DNA from: Dactylosporangium siamense
GTDB taxonomy: Bacteria; Actinomycetota; Actinomycetes; Mycobacteriales; Micromonosporaceae
Direction: 5' to 3'
Assembly: GCF_016862795.1 (NCBI RefSeq)
Contig: NZ_BONQ01000128.1
Span: 1 to 64,000, forward strand
DNA: 64,000 bases
In this document: piece by piece, positions 25,742 through 34,364 of the stretch
Layout of the letters: each line of letters starts with the position of its first letter
How positions within the stretch are numbered: the first letter of the stretch is position 1
The notes under the pieces: model-generated
Database searches by the model: none
What the model saw: only the letters and a program-made list of their open reading frames with translations
What the model was told of the DNA's origin: nothing
Translations under genes and position numbers: made by a program

Positions 25742-26554
25742 CTATTTTCCCACGGTCACCCGGATCGCATCACCCAGCGCACGCATCGTCGCCAAGACAT
25801 CACCAACCGTGGCCGAAGCTGGCGGCCAGTTCGCCAGGACCGCGTAGCTGACCGTCATCGAGGGGCCCGTCACCACACCGACGTCGACCCGGACCCCGTC
25901 GTCGGTGCCGGTCTTGTTGCGCACAACACCGCCGTTGTGTGACAGCGGGTCCAGGTCGAACGCCGACGCGACCATCGACAGGTCCGCCGACGTCCGCATC
26001 CAGTCCAGCACCCGTGGCCCGCCCTCGACGGACGGCAGCCGGTGCAGCAGCAGCGACAGCTCGGCGGCACTGCCGGAGGACAGCCGCGGCGCATGGTCGG
26101 CGGTGCGCACGTCGCGGACCACGTCGTGCAGCGCCGTCGCGGTCAGGCCCAGCGACGCGGCGAGCGCCGCGACCCGGTCGAGGCCGACCCGGTGCAGCAG
26201 CACGTTCGTGGCGAGGTTGTCGCTGACCGACGCCACCAGGACCGCCAGGTCCTCGACGGGCAGCACATCGGTGCCGAGGAACCGCCACAGACCGGAATCG
26301 GCGACGGGTGCCACGTCCCGCCGGTCACACGGCAGGTCCAGCGGCAGGCTTCGGGCCACCTCCAGCAGGAGCAGCAGCTTGCCGACGCTCGCGGTCGACA
26401 GCACCAGGTCCGGCCGGTGCGCGTGCACCACCTCGCCGCCGGCGTCGCGGACGCACACGGACCAGGTGACGGCGGCGTCTGTCCCCCGACCGGGCGGCGC
26501 ATTCCGCCGGACCGTCAGATCAGGCCATTCCACCGCCGGCCGATGGCGAGGCAT
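25742..26554 (-). CDS. Class A beta-lactamase-like serine hydrolase
   Basis: About 270 residues, no signal peptide. It has the three penicillin-recognising motifs: S56-V-G-K59 in STASVGKL, S111-D-N and K214-T-G. I do not find the class A Glu of the omega loop (ExxLN), so efficient beta-lactam hydrolysis is doubtful; an esterase, amidase or binding role is possible. The start is uncertain. The ATG used (26552-26554) shares bases with the divergent GH114 start, while GTG at 26533 would leave space between the genes. The lack of a secretion signal is unusual for the family. Confidence 0.8.
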   Translation of the reverse strand: MPRHRPAVEWPDLTVRRNAPPGRGTDAAVTWSVCVRDAGGEVVHAHRPDLVLSTASVGKLLLLLEVARSLPLDLPCDRRDVAPVADSGLWRFLGTDVLPVEDLAVLVASVSDNLATNVLLHRVGLDRVAALAASLGLTATALHDVVRDVRTADHAPRLSSGSAAELSLLLHRLPSVEGGPRVLDWMRTSADLSMVASAFDLDPLSHNGGVVRNKTGTDDGVRVDVGVVTGPSMTVSYAVLANWPPASATVGDVLATMRALGDAIRVTVGK

Positions 26555-27341
26555 GCGACGCACCCCCCGCACCGTGTTCGTGGCCCTGGCGGCACTCGCC
26601 GCCGTCGTGATCTCCACCGTACCGGCCGCCGCCGCCACCGCCCCGGCCACCTGGTGGAAACCGGCCGCCGGCGCCACCTGGCAGATGCAGTTCACCGGGG
26701 TGCTGGACCAGTCCGTCGCCGCCGACGTGTACGACATCGACGGCGCCGACGCGACCAGGGCCCAGGTCACCAAGCTGCACGCGGCCGGACGCAAGGTGCT
26801 GTGCTACGTCGACGCCGGCTCGTGGGAGAACTGGCGCGCCGACGCCGCCCGCTTCCCCGCCGCCGTGCGCGGCAAGGCCCTCGACGGCTGGGCCGGCGAG
26901 CAGTGGCTCGACATCCGGCAGTGGGACACGCTGCGGCCGATCCTCGCCGACCGCTTCGCCACCTGCAGGGCCAAGGGCTTCGACGCCGTCGACCCGGACA
27001 ACATGGACGGCTACGCCAACGCCTCCGGCTTCCCGCTGACCGCCACCGACCAGCTGCTGTTCAACCGCCGCGTCGCGGACCTGGCGCACTCGCTGGGCCT
27101 GGCCGTCGGCCTGAAGAACGACCTCGAACAGATCACCAGGCTGCAACCGTCCTTCGACTTCGCCGTCAACGAGTCGTGCGTGCAGTGGAAGGAATGCGCC
27201 CTGCTGAGCCCGTTCGTCACCGCCGGCAAGCCGGTCTTCCACGTCGAATACAAGGCGTCCCTGTGCCCGACCGCGGCGAACCTGCGGTTCAGCTCGATCC
27301 GCAAGAACCTGCGCCTCGACGCCTTCCGCGCCACCTGCTAG
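26553..27341 (+). CDS. Secreted endo-alpha-1,4-polygalactosaminidase (GH114 family)
   Basis: A 262-residue secreted glycoside hydrolase: signal peptide (FVALAALAAVVISTVPAAAA), then a TIM-barrel of the GH114/TM1410 type with VYDIDGADA, VLCYVDAGSWENW, DAVDPDNMDGY and AVGLKNDLEQ. Asp residues in the YVDAGSWE and DPDNMD segments are the likely catalytic acids. Members cleave alpha-1,4-linked galactosamine polymers such as Pel or fungal galactosaminogalactan, acting on biofilm matrix. The start codon overlaps that of the divergent serine hydrolase (CATG), so leaderless transcription or an alternative start is possible. The start uses no clear ribosome site. Confidence 0.88.
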   Translation: MRRTPRTVFVALAALAAVVISTVPAAAATAPATWWKPAAGATWQMQFTGVLDQSVAADVYDIDGADATRAQVTKLHAAGRKVLCYVDAGSWENWRADAARFPAAVRGKALDGWAGEQWLDIRQWDTLRPILADRFATCRAKGFDAVDPDNMDGYANASGFPLTATDQLLFNRRVADLAHSLGLAVGLKNDLEQITRLQPSFDFAVNESCVQWKECALLSPFVTAGKPVFHVEYKASLCPTAANLRFSSIRKNLRLDAFRATC

Positions 27342-27355
27342 CTATGGCTATGGCG

Positions 27356-28243
27356 TCAGGGGACGGCGATGGTCACCGCGGCCCGCACCGCCTTCGCCTT
27401 CAGCTTGCGGACCGGAGTGCGGGCGCCGCCGTCGAGTTCCAGCAGCACCGGGGAGGCGAAGCGCACCTTGACCTTCCGGGCGCTGGCCACCCGGACGAAC
27501 GGCGAGGACTCGGTGCGGCCGAACGCCATCCGGCCCAGGGTGCGGGCCCACTGCAGGGCGCCCTGGGCGGTGGACACGCCGACCTCGAGGCGGCCGTCGA
27601 ACGGGCTGGCGTCGTCGAAGGCCTCGATGCCGCCGGCGATGGTGCCGATGTTGCCGAGCAGGACGCAGGTGGCGGGGCCGGAGAACCATTCCTCGCCGTC
27701 GAGGGTCACGGTGGCCTCGACCGGGTCGTCGCCGACGTGGCGGACGGCGGTGCCGAAGTAGGCGAGCTTGCCGGCGCGGCTCTTCATGCCGCGGTCGGCG
27801 TCGTCGATCATCGCGGCGTCGAAGCCGGCGCCGGCCATGACGGCGAAGTGTTCGCCGGCGACCTTGCCGAGGTCGAAGCGCCGGCGGGTGCCGGTCAGGC
27901 CGATCCGGACGGCGGCGGCGATGTCGGCGGGGATGTCCAGGGACGACGCGAACAGGTTCGCGGTGCCGGCGGGAATGACCGCCAGGGTCACGGCGGAGCC
28001 GGCGAGCGTGTCGACGCACCGCTGCACCATGCCGTCGCCGCCCCAGACGAAGACCAGGTCGGCGCCGGCCTCGACGGCCCCGCGCAGCTGCTTGGGGGCT
28101 TTGCGGCTCTTCGGGACCTCGCGCCAGTCGGGGGCCTCGACGCCGGCGCGGGCCAAAACCCGTCGCAGCTCGTCGAGGCCCCCGCCGAGGGTCTTGCCGG
28201 CATGGGCGATGACAGCGACATTCACACCCGCACCGGTACCCAT
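27356..28243 (-). CDS. Diacylglycerol-kinase-family lipid kinase
   Basis: A 295-residue DAGK/LCB5-type kinase: VAVIAHAGKTLGG start, the nucleotide-binding GGDGMVQRC, then IPAGTANLFASSLDIP, and a C-terminal beta-sandwich. It should phosphorylate a lipid alcohol (diacylglycerol or a sphingoid-like lipid) from the cytosolic side. ATG at 28243 is chosen; TTG two codons upstream is possible. It follows the ABC-2 permease genes closely (12 bases) on the same strand, so it may be the last gene of that operon. Its substrate is inferred from the family only. Confidence 0.9.
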   Translation of the reverse strand: MGTGAGVNVAVIAHAGKTLGGGLDELRRVLARAGVEAPDWREVPKSRKAPKQLRGAVEAGADLVFVWGGDGMVQRCVDTLAGSAVTLAVIPAGTANLFASSLDIPADIAAAVRIGLTGTRRRFDLGKVAGEHFAVMAGAGFDAAMIDDADRGMKSRAGKLAYFGTAVRHVGDDPVEATVTLDGEEWFSGPATCVLLGNIGTIAGGIEAFDDASPFDGRLEVGVSTAQGALQWARTLGRMAFGRTESSPFVRVASARKVKVRFASPVLLELDGGARTPVRKLKAKAVRAAVTIAVP

Positions 28244-28255
28244 GGGCAACGGTCA

Positions 28256-29047
28256 CTAAGCGTCGCGCAGCTCCAGCAGCACCGCGCCCACGAGCAGCGC
28301 GCCGAACGCCCAGGCCGCCGTGACGCCCAGGCCCGCCCACGGCCCGATGGGCAGCTTGTCCAGGCCGGTGGTGGCCTGCACGGCGAGCCCGGCGGTCATC
28401 GGGCCGATCTGCAGCAGGTGCCGCTCCCAGTGCGGGTCGGGTGCGGCGGCGGCGAGGATCGGGAACAGGAACAGCAGCGCCAGGACCACCCCGACCGCCG
28501 CCGCCGCGTTGCGCACGATCGCGGTCACGCCGATCGCGAGCAGGCCGATCAGCAGCAGGTACAGCACCGTGCCGCCGGTGGCCCGCAGCACCGCCGGCAG
28601 CCCCGCCGCACCGGGCAGGAAATGCCGTCCGAGCAGCGCCGACGCGGTGACGGCGACCGCCGCGGCCGGGGCGACCACGCACGTGACGACAAGAGCCTTC
28701 GCGGCGAGGACGCCGGCCCGGCGCGGCATCGCCGCCAGGGTGCCGTGGATCATGCCGGTGCCGTACTCCCCGCCGACGGCAAAGACGGCGAGGATCGCGA
28801 CGAGGGCCTGGCCGAGCTGGACGCCGGTGAGCCCGGTCTTCGTCGGGTCGCCGCCGCAAACGGCGGTGTCGCAGGGCATGTTGGCCGCGACGAGGACGCT
28901 GACGGCGACCGTCGCCACGACGATCCCGACGACCAGCCACACCGTCTCCGGTGCGGTGCGCAGCTTCGTCCATTCCGCGTGCAGGTATCGCAGGCCGGTG
29001 CGCCGGGTCCGCAGCGAGGGCGCCACGACGGCGAGGGCGGTGCTCAT
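28256..29047 (-). CDS. ABC-2-type permease (second permease of exporter)
   Basis: A 263-residue membrane protein with about six helices. The N-terminus RYLHAEWTKLRTAPETVWLV is typical for actinobacterial ABC-2 permeases next to an ATPase. The loop after helix 1 holds two close cysteines (CDTAVCGG). The ATG overlaps the upstream permease's stop by four bases (ATGA) and has GGAGGGACGT before it. It forms an exporter with the neighbouring permease and ATPase; lipid, peptide or drug export are all possible. Confidence 0.9.
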   Translation of the reverse strand: MSTALAVVAPSLRTRRTGLRYLHAEWTKLRTAPETVWLVVGIVVATVAVSVLVAANMPCDTAVCGGDPTKTGLTGVQLGQALVAILAVFAVGGEYGTGMIHGTLAAMPRRAGVLAAKALVVTCVVAPAAAVAVTASALLGRHFLPGAAGLPAVLRATGGTVLYLLLIGLLAIGVTAIVRNAAAAVGVVLALLFLFPILAAAAPDPHWERHLLQIGPMTAGLAVQATTGLDKLPIGPWAGLGVTAAWAFGALLVGAVLLELRDA

Positions 29048-30597
29048 ACGTCCCTCCGGCGGAAGCGGTACGCGGCGAAGGCCAGCCCGGCGACGGCCCA
29101 GGCGAGCAGGACCCCGAACCCCTCCGACGGCGTCAGGGGGAAGAAGCCGTTGGAGGGCGTGTAGAGACCGTCGACCTGCGCGTACCGGGGCGTGCTCTGC
29201 TGGACCGCGAACGCGGCCGCCGGGGTGAGGCGCAGCAGCCACTCGCCGGCGGCGATCGGCAGCACGGTCATCGACAGCAGGTAGGGCAGGACGGTCGCCA
29301 CGATCGCGACGGTCACCGCCACCGTGCCGCGCCGCAGCAGGACCCCGAACGCGAGCGCGAGGACCGCGGCGACGGCGAGCAGCGCGCCGGTGCCCGCGAC
29401 GACCCGCACCTCGGTCGCGAGCGAGACGTGATGCACGTAGATGCCGTTGCCGCGCAGGATGTCCGGGCCGAACATGATGACGACGGCCGCGGCGGCGAGC
29501 CCGATGCCGAACGCGACGCCGCCGAGCACGGTCGCCTTCGCCGCGAGGGCCGTCATGCGGCGCGGCGCGGCGGTGAGGGACGTGCGGATCAGGCCGCGCC
29601 GGTATTCGCCGGTCATCATCATCGCGCCGATCACGACGACGAGGACCAGGCCGGCGAAGGTGCCGACGAGCGTCTGGCTGATCGAGGTGCCGAGGCCCGC
29701 CGCCCCCGCCACGGCCGGGGCGATGTCCCCGGAGCCGGTGACGGTGAACCCGCCGCCGGTCTCCTCGGCGCCGTTGGGTCGGCTGCCGCCCGCCGGACCG
29801 CGGTTGCCGACGTCCGGGTCGCCGGGCCCGCCAGGCGCGCCCGGCCCGCCGACGGCGTCCGGGTCGCCGCCCGTGGCGACGGTCCAGGTGCCGGCCGGCC
29901 AGCCGCCGGTCGTGGTGATCTGGTCGAATCCGGCCGTGGCCTTTGACGGGGCACCACTCGCCGAGGACGCGTTGATCACCTTCGTGAACTGCGGCGAGGT
30001 GACGAACAGCCCCACCTCCGCGGTCGCCGGCAGGCCGGTGAGCCGCACGGTGCCGATCCCGGTCCAGCTGACGCCGTCGGCGGACTCCAGCGCCGTGACG
30101 CGGTCGCCGGCCCGGGTCAGCCGCAGCCATCGTGGTGTCGCCGCGGATGTGGTACTTCCAGCGAGGTCGTGCACGTAGTTGTGCTGCAGGCGCACCCCAT
30201 GCGCGCCGGTGAGCATGACCGCCGCGTATGCGGAGCCGGGCCGGGTGCCGTCCTTGACGATCAGGCCGGCCTTCGCCCACGGCACCACCCCCGCGACGTC
30301 GCCGGTGCCGCTGTCGGTCAGGTCCGGCCGGGCGCCGGTCATCGACGCGACCCGCGCGGTGATGGTGCCGTCGCCGGTGAGCGGCCGGTGCACGAACGTG
30401 AACACGTCGGTGACCTCCTGCCCCTCGGGGCCGACCGGGAGGCCGCACACGTTGGCGCCCCGGCAGGTGCCCTCCATGCCGGGGAACAGGCCGAAGCCCA
30501 CGATGACGGCGGCGGCGACCAGCATCCCGATCACCCAGCCGCGCACGGTCCGGAACTTCGTCCACTCGGCGTGGACCAGCCGCGCGTAGGCGCTCAT
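29044..30597 (-). CDS. ABC-2 permease with inserted extracytoplasmic domain
   Basis: A 517-residue permease starting with MSAYARLVHAEWTKFRT and the first helix. Instead of a short loop, about 270 residues follow: a beta-rich domain (LTGDGTITARVASMTG, WAKAGLIVKDG, then WLRLTRAGDRVTALESADG) that looks like a DUF1349/LamG-type jelly roll, then a Gly/Pro/Asp linker. The remaining helices follow from about residue 310 (TLVGTFAGLVLVVVIGAMMMTGEYRRGLIR). The insert faces outside and could bind sugar or substrate. The gene is coupled by ATGA on both sides to the ATPase and the second permease. Confidence 0.87.
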   Translation of the reverse strand: MSAYARLVHAEWTKFRTVRGWVIGMLVAAAVIVGFGLFPGMEGTCRGANVCGLPVGPEGQEVTDVFTFVHRPLTGDGTITARVASMTGARPDLTDSGTGDVAGVVPWAKAGLIVKDGTRPGSAYAAVMLTGAHGVRLQHNYVHDLAGSTTSAATPRWLRLTRAGDRVTALESADGVSWTGIGTVRLTGLPATAEVGLFVTSPQFTKVINASSASGAPSKATAGFDQITTTGGWPAGTWTVATGGDPDAVGGPGAPGGPGDPDVGNRGPAGGSRPNGAEETGGGFTVTGSGDIAPAVAGAAGLGTSISQTLVGTFAGLVLVVVIGAMMMTGEYRRGLIRTSLTAAPRRMTALAAKATVLGGVAFGIGLAAAAVVIMFGPDILRGNGIYVHHVSLATEVRVVAGTGALLAVAAVLALAFGVLLRRGTVAVTVAIVATVLPYLLSMTVLPIAAGEWLLRLTPAAAFAVQQSTPRYAQVDGLYTPSNGFFPLTPSEGFGVLLAWAVAGLAFAAYRFRRRDV

Positions 30598-31532
30598 CGG
30601 GTCACCTCCGACGACGACGGCGATGACGCCGCGCGGAACTCGACGGCGTCGCGGGTGAGCTCCAGGTACGCCTCCTCGAGGGTGGCCCGGTGCGAGGAGA
30701 CCTCGGCGAACGGCACCGCGTGCGACGTCAGCAGCGACACGACCGCCTCCGCGGCCAGCCCGGTGATGGCCAGGGTCCGCGCGTCCGCGCGGGTGACCAC
30801 GGCGCCGGCTGCCGTCAGTACACCTGCCGCAGCGTCGATCGAAGCAGCATCGGCGCGCAACGTGACCCGGCCGGCACCGGCCGACTCCAGCAGCGCGGCG
30901 ATGTTCGTGTCGGCGATGACCCGGCCCCGGCCCGCGACCACCACATGGTCGGCGGTGTCCTGCAACTCGCTCATCAGGTGGCTGGACACGAGCACCGCCC
31001 GCCCCTCGGCGGCCAGCCCGCGCAGGTGCCGGCGCATCCAGATGATGCCCTCGGGATCCATGCCGTTGAACGGCTCGTCGAGCATCAGCGCCGGCGGGTC
31101 CCCGAGCAACGCGGCGGCGATGCCGAGGCGCTGGCGCATGCCGAGGGAGAACCCGCCGGCGGCCCGGCGCGCCACCCCTTGCAGGCCGGCCCGCTCCAGG
31201 ACCTCGTCGACGCGGCGGCCGGGCAGGCCCTGGGAGTGCGCGAGCCACAGCAGGTGGTTGCGCGCGGTCCGGCCCGGCTGCAACGCCCCCGCGTCCAGCA
31301 GCGAACCGAGGTGGCACAGGGGGCGGCTGAGGCTGCGGTACGGCCGGCCCCCGACCAGCGCGGTGCCCGCGTCGGGTGCGTCGAGACCGAGAATCACCCG
31401 CATCGTGGTGGACTTGCCGGCGCCGTTGGGGCCGACGAATCCGGTGACCTGGCCGGGTTCGACGGAGAACGTCATCCCGTCGAGAGCGGTCTGCGACCCG
31501 AACCGTTTGCGAAGTCCGTTGACGACAATCAT
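30594..31532 (-). CDS. ABC exporter ATPase
   Basis: A 312-residue nucleotide-binding protein with Walker A GPNGAGKST, a degenerate signature motif FSLGMRQRL, Walker B ALMLDEP and a His switch (SSHLM). It belongs to the drug/lantibiotic-type exporter ATPases that pair with ABC-2 permeases, and its stop overlaps the permease start (ATGA). ATG at 31532 (MIVVNGLRKRFG) is used. It is divergent from a response regulator gene, with direct repeats in the 86-bp gap, so the exporter is probably controlled by that two-component system. Confidence 0.92.
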   Translation of the reverse strand: MIVVNGLRKRFGSQTALDGMTFSVEPGQVTGFVGPNGAGKSTTMRVILGLDAPDAGTALVGGRPYRSLSRPLCHLGSLLDAGALQPGRTARNHLLWLAHSQGLPGRRVDEVLERAGLQGVARRAAGGFSLGMRQRLGIAAALLGDPPALMLDEPFNGMDPEGIIWMRRHLRGLAAEGRAVLVSSHLMSELQDTADHVVVAGRGRVIADTNIAALLESAGAGRVTLRADAASIDAAAGVLTAAGAVVTRADARTLAITGLAAEAVVSLLTSHAVPFAEVSSHRATLEEAYLELTRDAVEFRAASSPSSSEVTR

Positions 31533-31555
31533 GGATCCTGTTGTACGGATGGCGC

Positions 31556-31594
31556 GGTGACACCACGGTGACAGCCGCTGACACCTCGCTGACA
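31556..31594. promoter_or_regulatory. Four direct repeats, likely response-regulator operator
   Basis: GGTGACA (31556), GGTGACA (31567), GCTGACA (31577) and GCTGACA (31588) lie at steps of 11, 10 and 11 bases, about one helical turn. This is the layout of sites bound by OmpR/PhoB-type dimers in tandem (compare the pho box, CTGTCAT repeated at 11 bp). A fifth GGTGACA (31613-31619) sits at the start codon of the response regulator gene. It lies between the ABC ATPase and that gene, so autoregulation and exporter control both fit. Confidence 0.72.
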
Positions 31595-31618
31595 CCTTCG
31601 ACCTGGCATCGTGGTGAC

Positions 31619-32281
31619 ATGCGGGTGCTGGTGGTCGAAGACTTCGAGGTCCTGGCCAGGACGGTCGGCAAGGGGCTGCGGCGGGAGGGCATGGCGGTCG
31701 ACGTCGTCCTGGACGGCGCCGATGCCCTGGACCGGCTCGCGGTGAACCGGTACGACGTGGTCGTCCTGGACCGCGACCTGCCCGGCGTCCACGGCGACGA
31801 GGTCTGCCGCCGGATCGTCGCGGCCCGCTCCAGCAGCCGGGTCCTGATGCTCACCGCGGCCAGCACCGTCAAACAGCGCGTCGACGGCCTCGGCCTCGGC
31901 GCCGACGACTACCTGCCGAAGCCCTTCGACTTCGAGGAGCTGGTCGCCCGCATCCGGGCCCTGGCCAGGCGCCCCTCGTCGGCGCTGCCCAGTGTGTACG
32001 AGCACGCCGACCTCACCCTCGACCCGGCCCGACGGGTCGCGACCCGCGGCGGCCGCCGCCTCGAACTCACCCCGAAGGAGTTCGGCGTCCTGGAGTGCCT
32101 GCTCGCCGCCGACGGCCGTCCGGTCTCCGCGGAGGAGCTCCTCGAGCGGGTCTGGGACGAGGCCGCCGACCCGTTCACCACCGTGGTGAAGACGACGATC
32201 CGCCGCCTGCGCGGCAAGCTCGGCACCCCCGACCTCATCCACACCGTCCGTGAGGCCGGCTACCGTATCGGCGCGCTGTGA
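31619..32281 (+). CDS. OmpR/PhoB-type response regulator
   Basis: A 220-residue regulator starting MRVLVVEDFE. The receiver has phospho-acceptor Asp51 (VVVLDRDLPG) and Lys in the LPKPFDF segment; the winged helix ends in TTVVKTTIRRLRGKL and REAGYRIGAL. It resembles the CseB/VanR/TcrA-like actinobacterial group. ATG at 31619 overlaps the last of the GGTGACA repeats. The histidine kinase gene follows after 82 bases. Targets probably include the divergent ABC exporter. Confidence 0.93.
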   Translation: MRVLVVEDFEVLARTVGKGLRREGMAVDVVLDGADALDRLAVNRYDVVVLDRDLPGVHGDEVCRRIVAARSSSRVLMLTAASTVKQRVDGLGLGADDYLPKPFDFEELVARIRALARRPSSALPSVYEHADLTLDPARRVATRGGRRLELTPKEFGVLECLLAADGRPVSAEELLERVWDEAADPFTTVVKTTIRRLRGKLGTPDLIHTVREAGYRIGAL

Positions 32282-32363
32282 GCGGGCAGCGGAGCGGCTC
32301 GGGCCGCTCACCATCGGCACAGGTGGGCTCGCGTCGGCGCCGGAGCGCAGCGGAGGCGACGGC

Positions 32364-33452
32364 GTGAGCGGGCACCGCAGCCGCCGGCTGCAATGGCGGC
32401 TCACGGCCCTGTACGCCGTGCCGTTCCTGCTCGCTGTCGTTGCGGGATTAGGGCTGTTCTCCTACGGTTCGGCGTCCAGCGCCCCCGTGGGCCCGGGGTC
32501 CCCGGCCCCGACGCCCGAACCACCCGTCGGCGAAGACCAGATGCTGCGCATCATCGTGGTCACGCTGCTGATCTCCTGCCTGCTCGCGATCATCGGCGGC
32601 TGGATCATCGCCGGCCGGGTCCTGCGCCCGCTGCGCACCATCATCGCCAACGCCCGCGACATCTCCGCCACGAGCCTGCACCGCCGTCTCGGCCGGACCG
32701 GCTCCTCCGACGAGTTCACCGAGCTCGCCGAGACCCTCGACAGCGTCTTCGAACGCCTCGAGGCCGCGTTCGCCTCGCAGCGCCGCTTCGTCGCCAACGC
32801 CTCCCACGAGCTGCGGACCCCCCTCGCCGCCGAACGGGCCCTGCTGCAGGTCGCCCTCGCCGACCCCGGTGCCACCACCGAGACGTTGCGCGAGGCGTGC
32901 CACGAGGTGCTCGCCCTCGGCGCCGCCCAGGAACGCCTCGTCGACGCGCTGCTCACCCTCGCCAGCGGCGAGCAGGGCGTCGAACAGGACGAGCCCGTCG
33001 ACCTGGCGTTGCTGGCAACGGCCGCGCTGCACCGCCGCTCCGCCGAGACGAAGGTCCGCGGCGTCCGCGTCGGCACGTCCCTCGCCCCGGCGACCGGCGC
33101 CGGCGACCCGCGGCTGGTCGAGAGCCTGGTCGCCAACCTCGTCGACAACGCCGTGCGGCACAACGTCGACGGCGGCTGGGTCGAGGTCAGCACGGTCTCG
33201 GTGCCGGGCGCGGCCCGGCTCACGGTGCGCAACACCGGTCCGGTCGTGCCGGCGGAGCAGGTGGGGCGGCTGCTGCAGCCGTTTCAGCGGCTGGACGGGC
33301 AGCGGCTCGGCCGCACCGACGGCCACGGCCTCGGCCTGGCCATCGTCCAGGCGATCGCCACCGCCCACGGCGCCGCGTTGCAGGTCCTGCCCCGCCCGGA
33401 GGGCGGCCTGGACATCACCGTCGACTTCCGCCCCGCCCCACCGGCGCCCTGA
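32364..33452 (+). CDS. Sensor histidine kinase
   Basis: A 362-residue kinase with two membrane helices (LTALYAVPFLLAVVAGLGLF and IIVVTLLISCLLAIIGGWII) around a short Pro-rich outer loop of about 25 residues, then HAMP, HisKA with His148 ([10 protein letters not shown]), and HATPase_c (NLVDNAVRHN, GHGLGLAIV). The tiny outer loop suggests sensing within the membrane, as in antibiotic- or lipid-stress kinases of the LiaS/CseC kind. GTG at 32364 has GGAGG seven bases upstream. It shares an operon with the response regulator. The stop lies six bases from the convergent VOC gene. Confidence 0.92.
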   Translation: MSGHRSRRLQWRLTALYAVPFLLAVVAGLGLFSYGSASSAPVGPGSPAPTPEPPVGEDQMLRIIVVTLLISCLLAIIGGWIIAGRVLRPLRTIIANARDISATSLHRRLGRTGSSDEFTELAETLDSVFERLEAAFASQRRFVANASHELRTPLAAERALLQVALADPGATTETLREACHEVLALGAAQERLVDALLTLASGEQGVEQDEPVDLALLATAALHRRSAETKVRGVRVGTSLAPATGAGDPRLVESLVANLVDNAVRHNVDGGWVEVSTVSVPGAARLTVRNTGPVVPAEQVGRLLQPFQRLDGQRLGRTDGHGLGLAIVQAIATAHGAALQVLPRPEGGLDITVDFRPAPPAP

Positions 33453-33458
33453 CCGGCG

Positions 33459-34271
33459 TCACCAGCCGTCGGGCGGGGTGAACTGGCTGAGGGTGAACCG
33501 GGCGCCCTGCGGGTCGCGGACCACCGCCTTGCGGGTCCACAGGTCCTCGGTGGCCGCGACGACCGTCCCGCCGAGCCGCTCCGCGTCGGCGGCGCTGCCG
33601 TCCCGGTCGGCGACGCTGAACGTCACGTGCCAGTGCGCCGGCTCCCCCGCCGCGACGGGCACGACACCACCGATGACGTCGGCGAACCCGGGTGGCGCGG
33701 ACGCCTGCCGCTCGTGGATGTGCGGGTCGACCGTGGCGGCGAGATGGTCGCCGTAGCCGGGCACCTGCAGCATCGCGCCGGCGCCCGGGATGTCGACGGC
33801 CTTCCAGCCGAACAGCGGCGCGTAGAACGCCAGCGCGGCGTCGACGTCGGGCGTGCGCAGGTCGCTGAAGTTCCACGCGCCGGGCACGTTGACCAGCTGG
33901 GCGCCGGGCCGGCGGCGGGCCTGCCAGAGCCGGAACCCGGCACCGGCCGGGTCGGTGCAGGCGGCGGTCCGGCCACCCGGCCCGGCGTCGGCGGGCGGCT
34001 CCTGCACCGTCCCACCGCCCGCGACCACGGCGGCGGCGCTCGCGTCGGCGTCGTCGACCGCGACGTAGGTGTGCCAGCCCGCGACGCCCTCCGCCGCACC
34101 GATCGCGGCGACGTCACGGCCTTCGAGGGTGGCGATGCGATACCGCGGCGCCACCTCCGTGAACGCCCAGCCGAACAGCTCGCCGTAGAACCGGGCCGCG
34201 GCCGGCAGATCCGGCTGCGTGACGTCGACCCAGCTGGTCACGCCGTGCGGATACGTCCTCGTTGCGGTCAT
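33459..34271 (-). CDS. VOC-family protein with two glyoxalase-like domains
   Basis: A 270-residue protein with two tandem VOC halves: WVDVTQPDLPAAARFYGELFGW and FSDLRTPDVDAALAFYAPLFGW begin each half. Family members bind a divalent metal and act as lyases, dioxygenases or resistance proteins. Actinomycete two-domain forms are often annotated as hydroxylases or glyoxalases without proof. The substrate here is unknown. The gene is preceded by AGGAAAGGA. It converges with the kinase gene. Confidence 0.88.
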   Translation of the reverse strand: MTATRTYPHGVTSWVDVTQPDLPAAARFYGELFGWAFTEVAPRYRIATLEGRDVAAIGAAEGVAGWHTYVAVDDADASAAAVVAGGGTVQEPPADAGPGGRTAACTDPAGAGFRLWQARRRPGAQLVNVPGAWNFSDLRTPDVDAALAFYAPLFGWKAVDIPGAGAMLQVPGYGDHLAATVDPHIHERQASAPPGFADVIGGVVPVAAGEPAHWHVTFSVADRDGSAADAERLGGTVVAATEDLWTRKAVVRDPQGARFTLSQFTPPDGW

Positions 34272-34364
34272 CGCAGCATCCTTTCCTCACCTGCGACCGT
34301 AGGCCGGGATCCGGTCAGCTACTGTCCGCACCCCGGCGAAACCGCCCGCACGGGATCGGGTGGG

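Noticed and set aside
26042-29164. Very long rightward open frame of about 1040 codons
   Set aside because: It runs opposite to GH114 (partly in another frame), the lipid kinase and a permease, and has a low-complexity Arg/Gly/Ala composition; it is an artefact of high GC.
31541-31619. Longer response-regulator start upstream of 31619
   Set aside because: The added residues do not match the family and would place the repeats inside the gene; the canonical MRVLVVED start is preferred.
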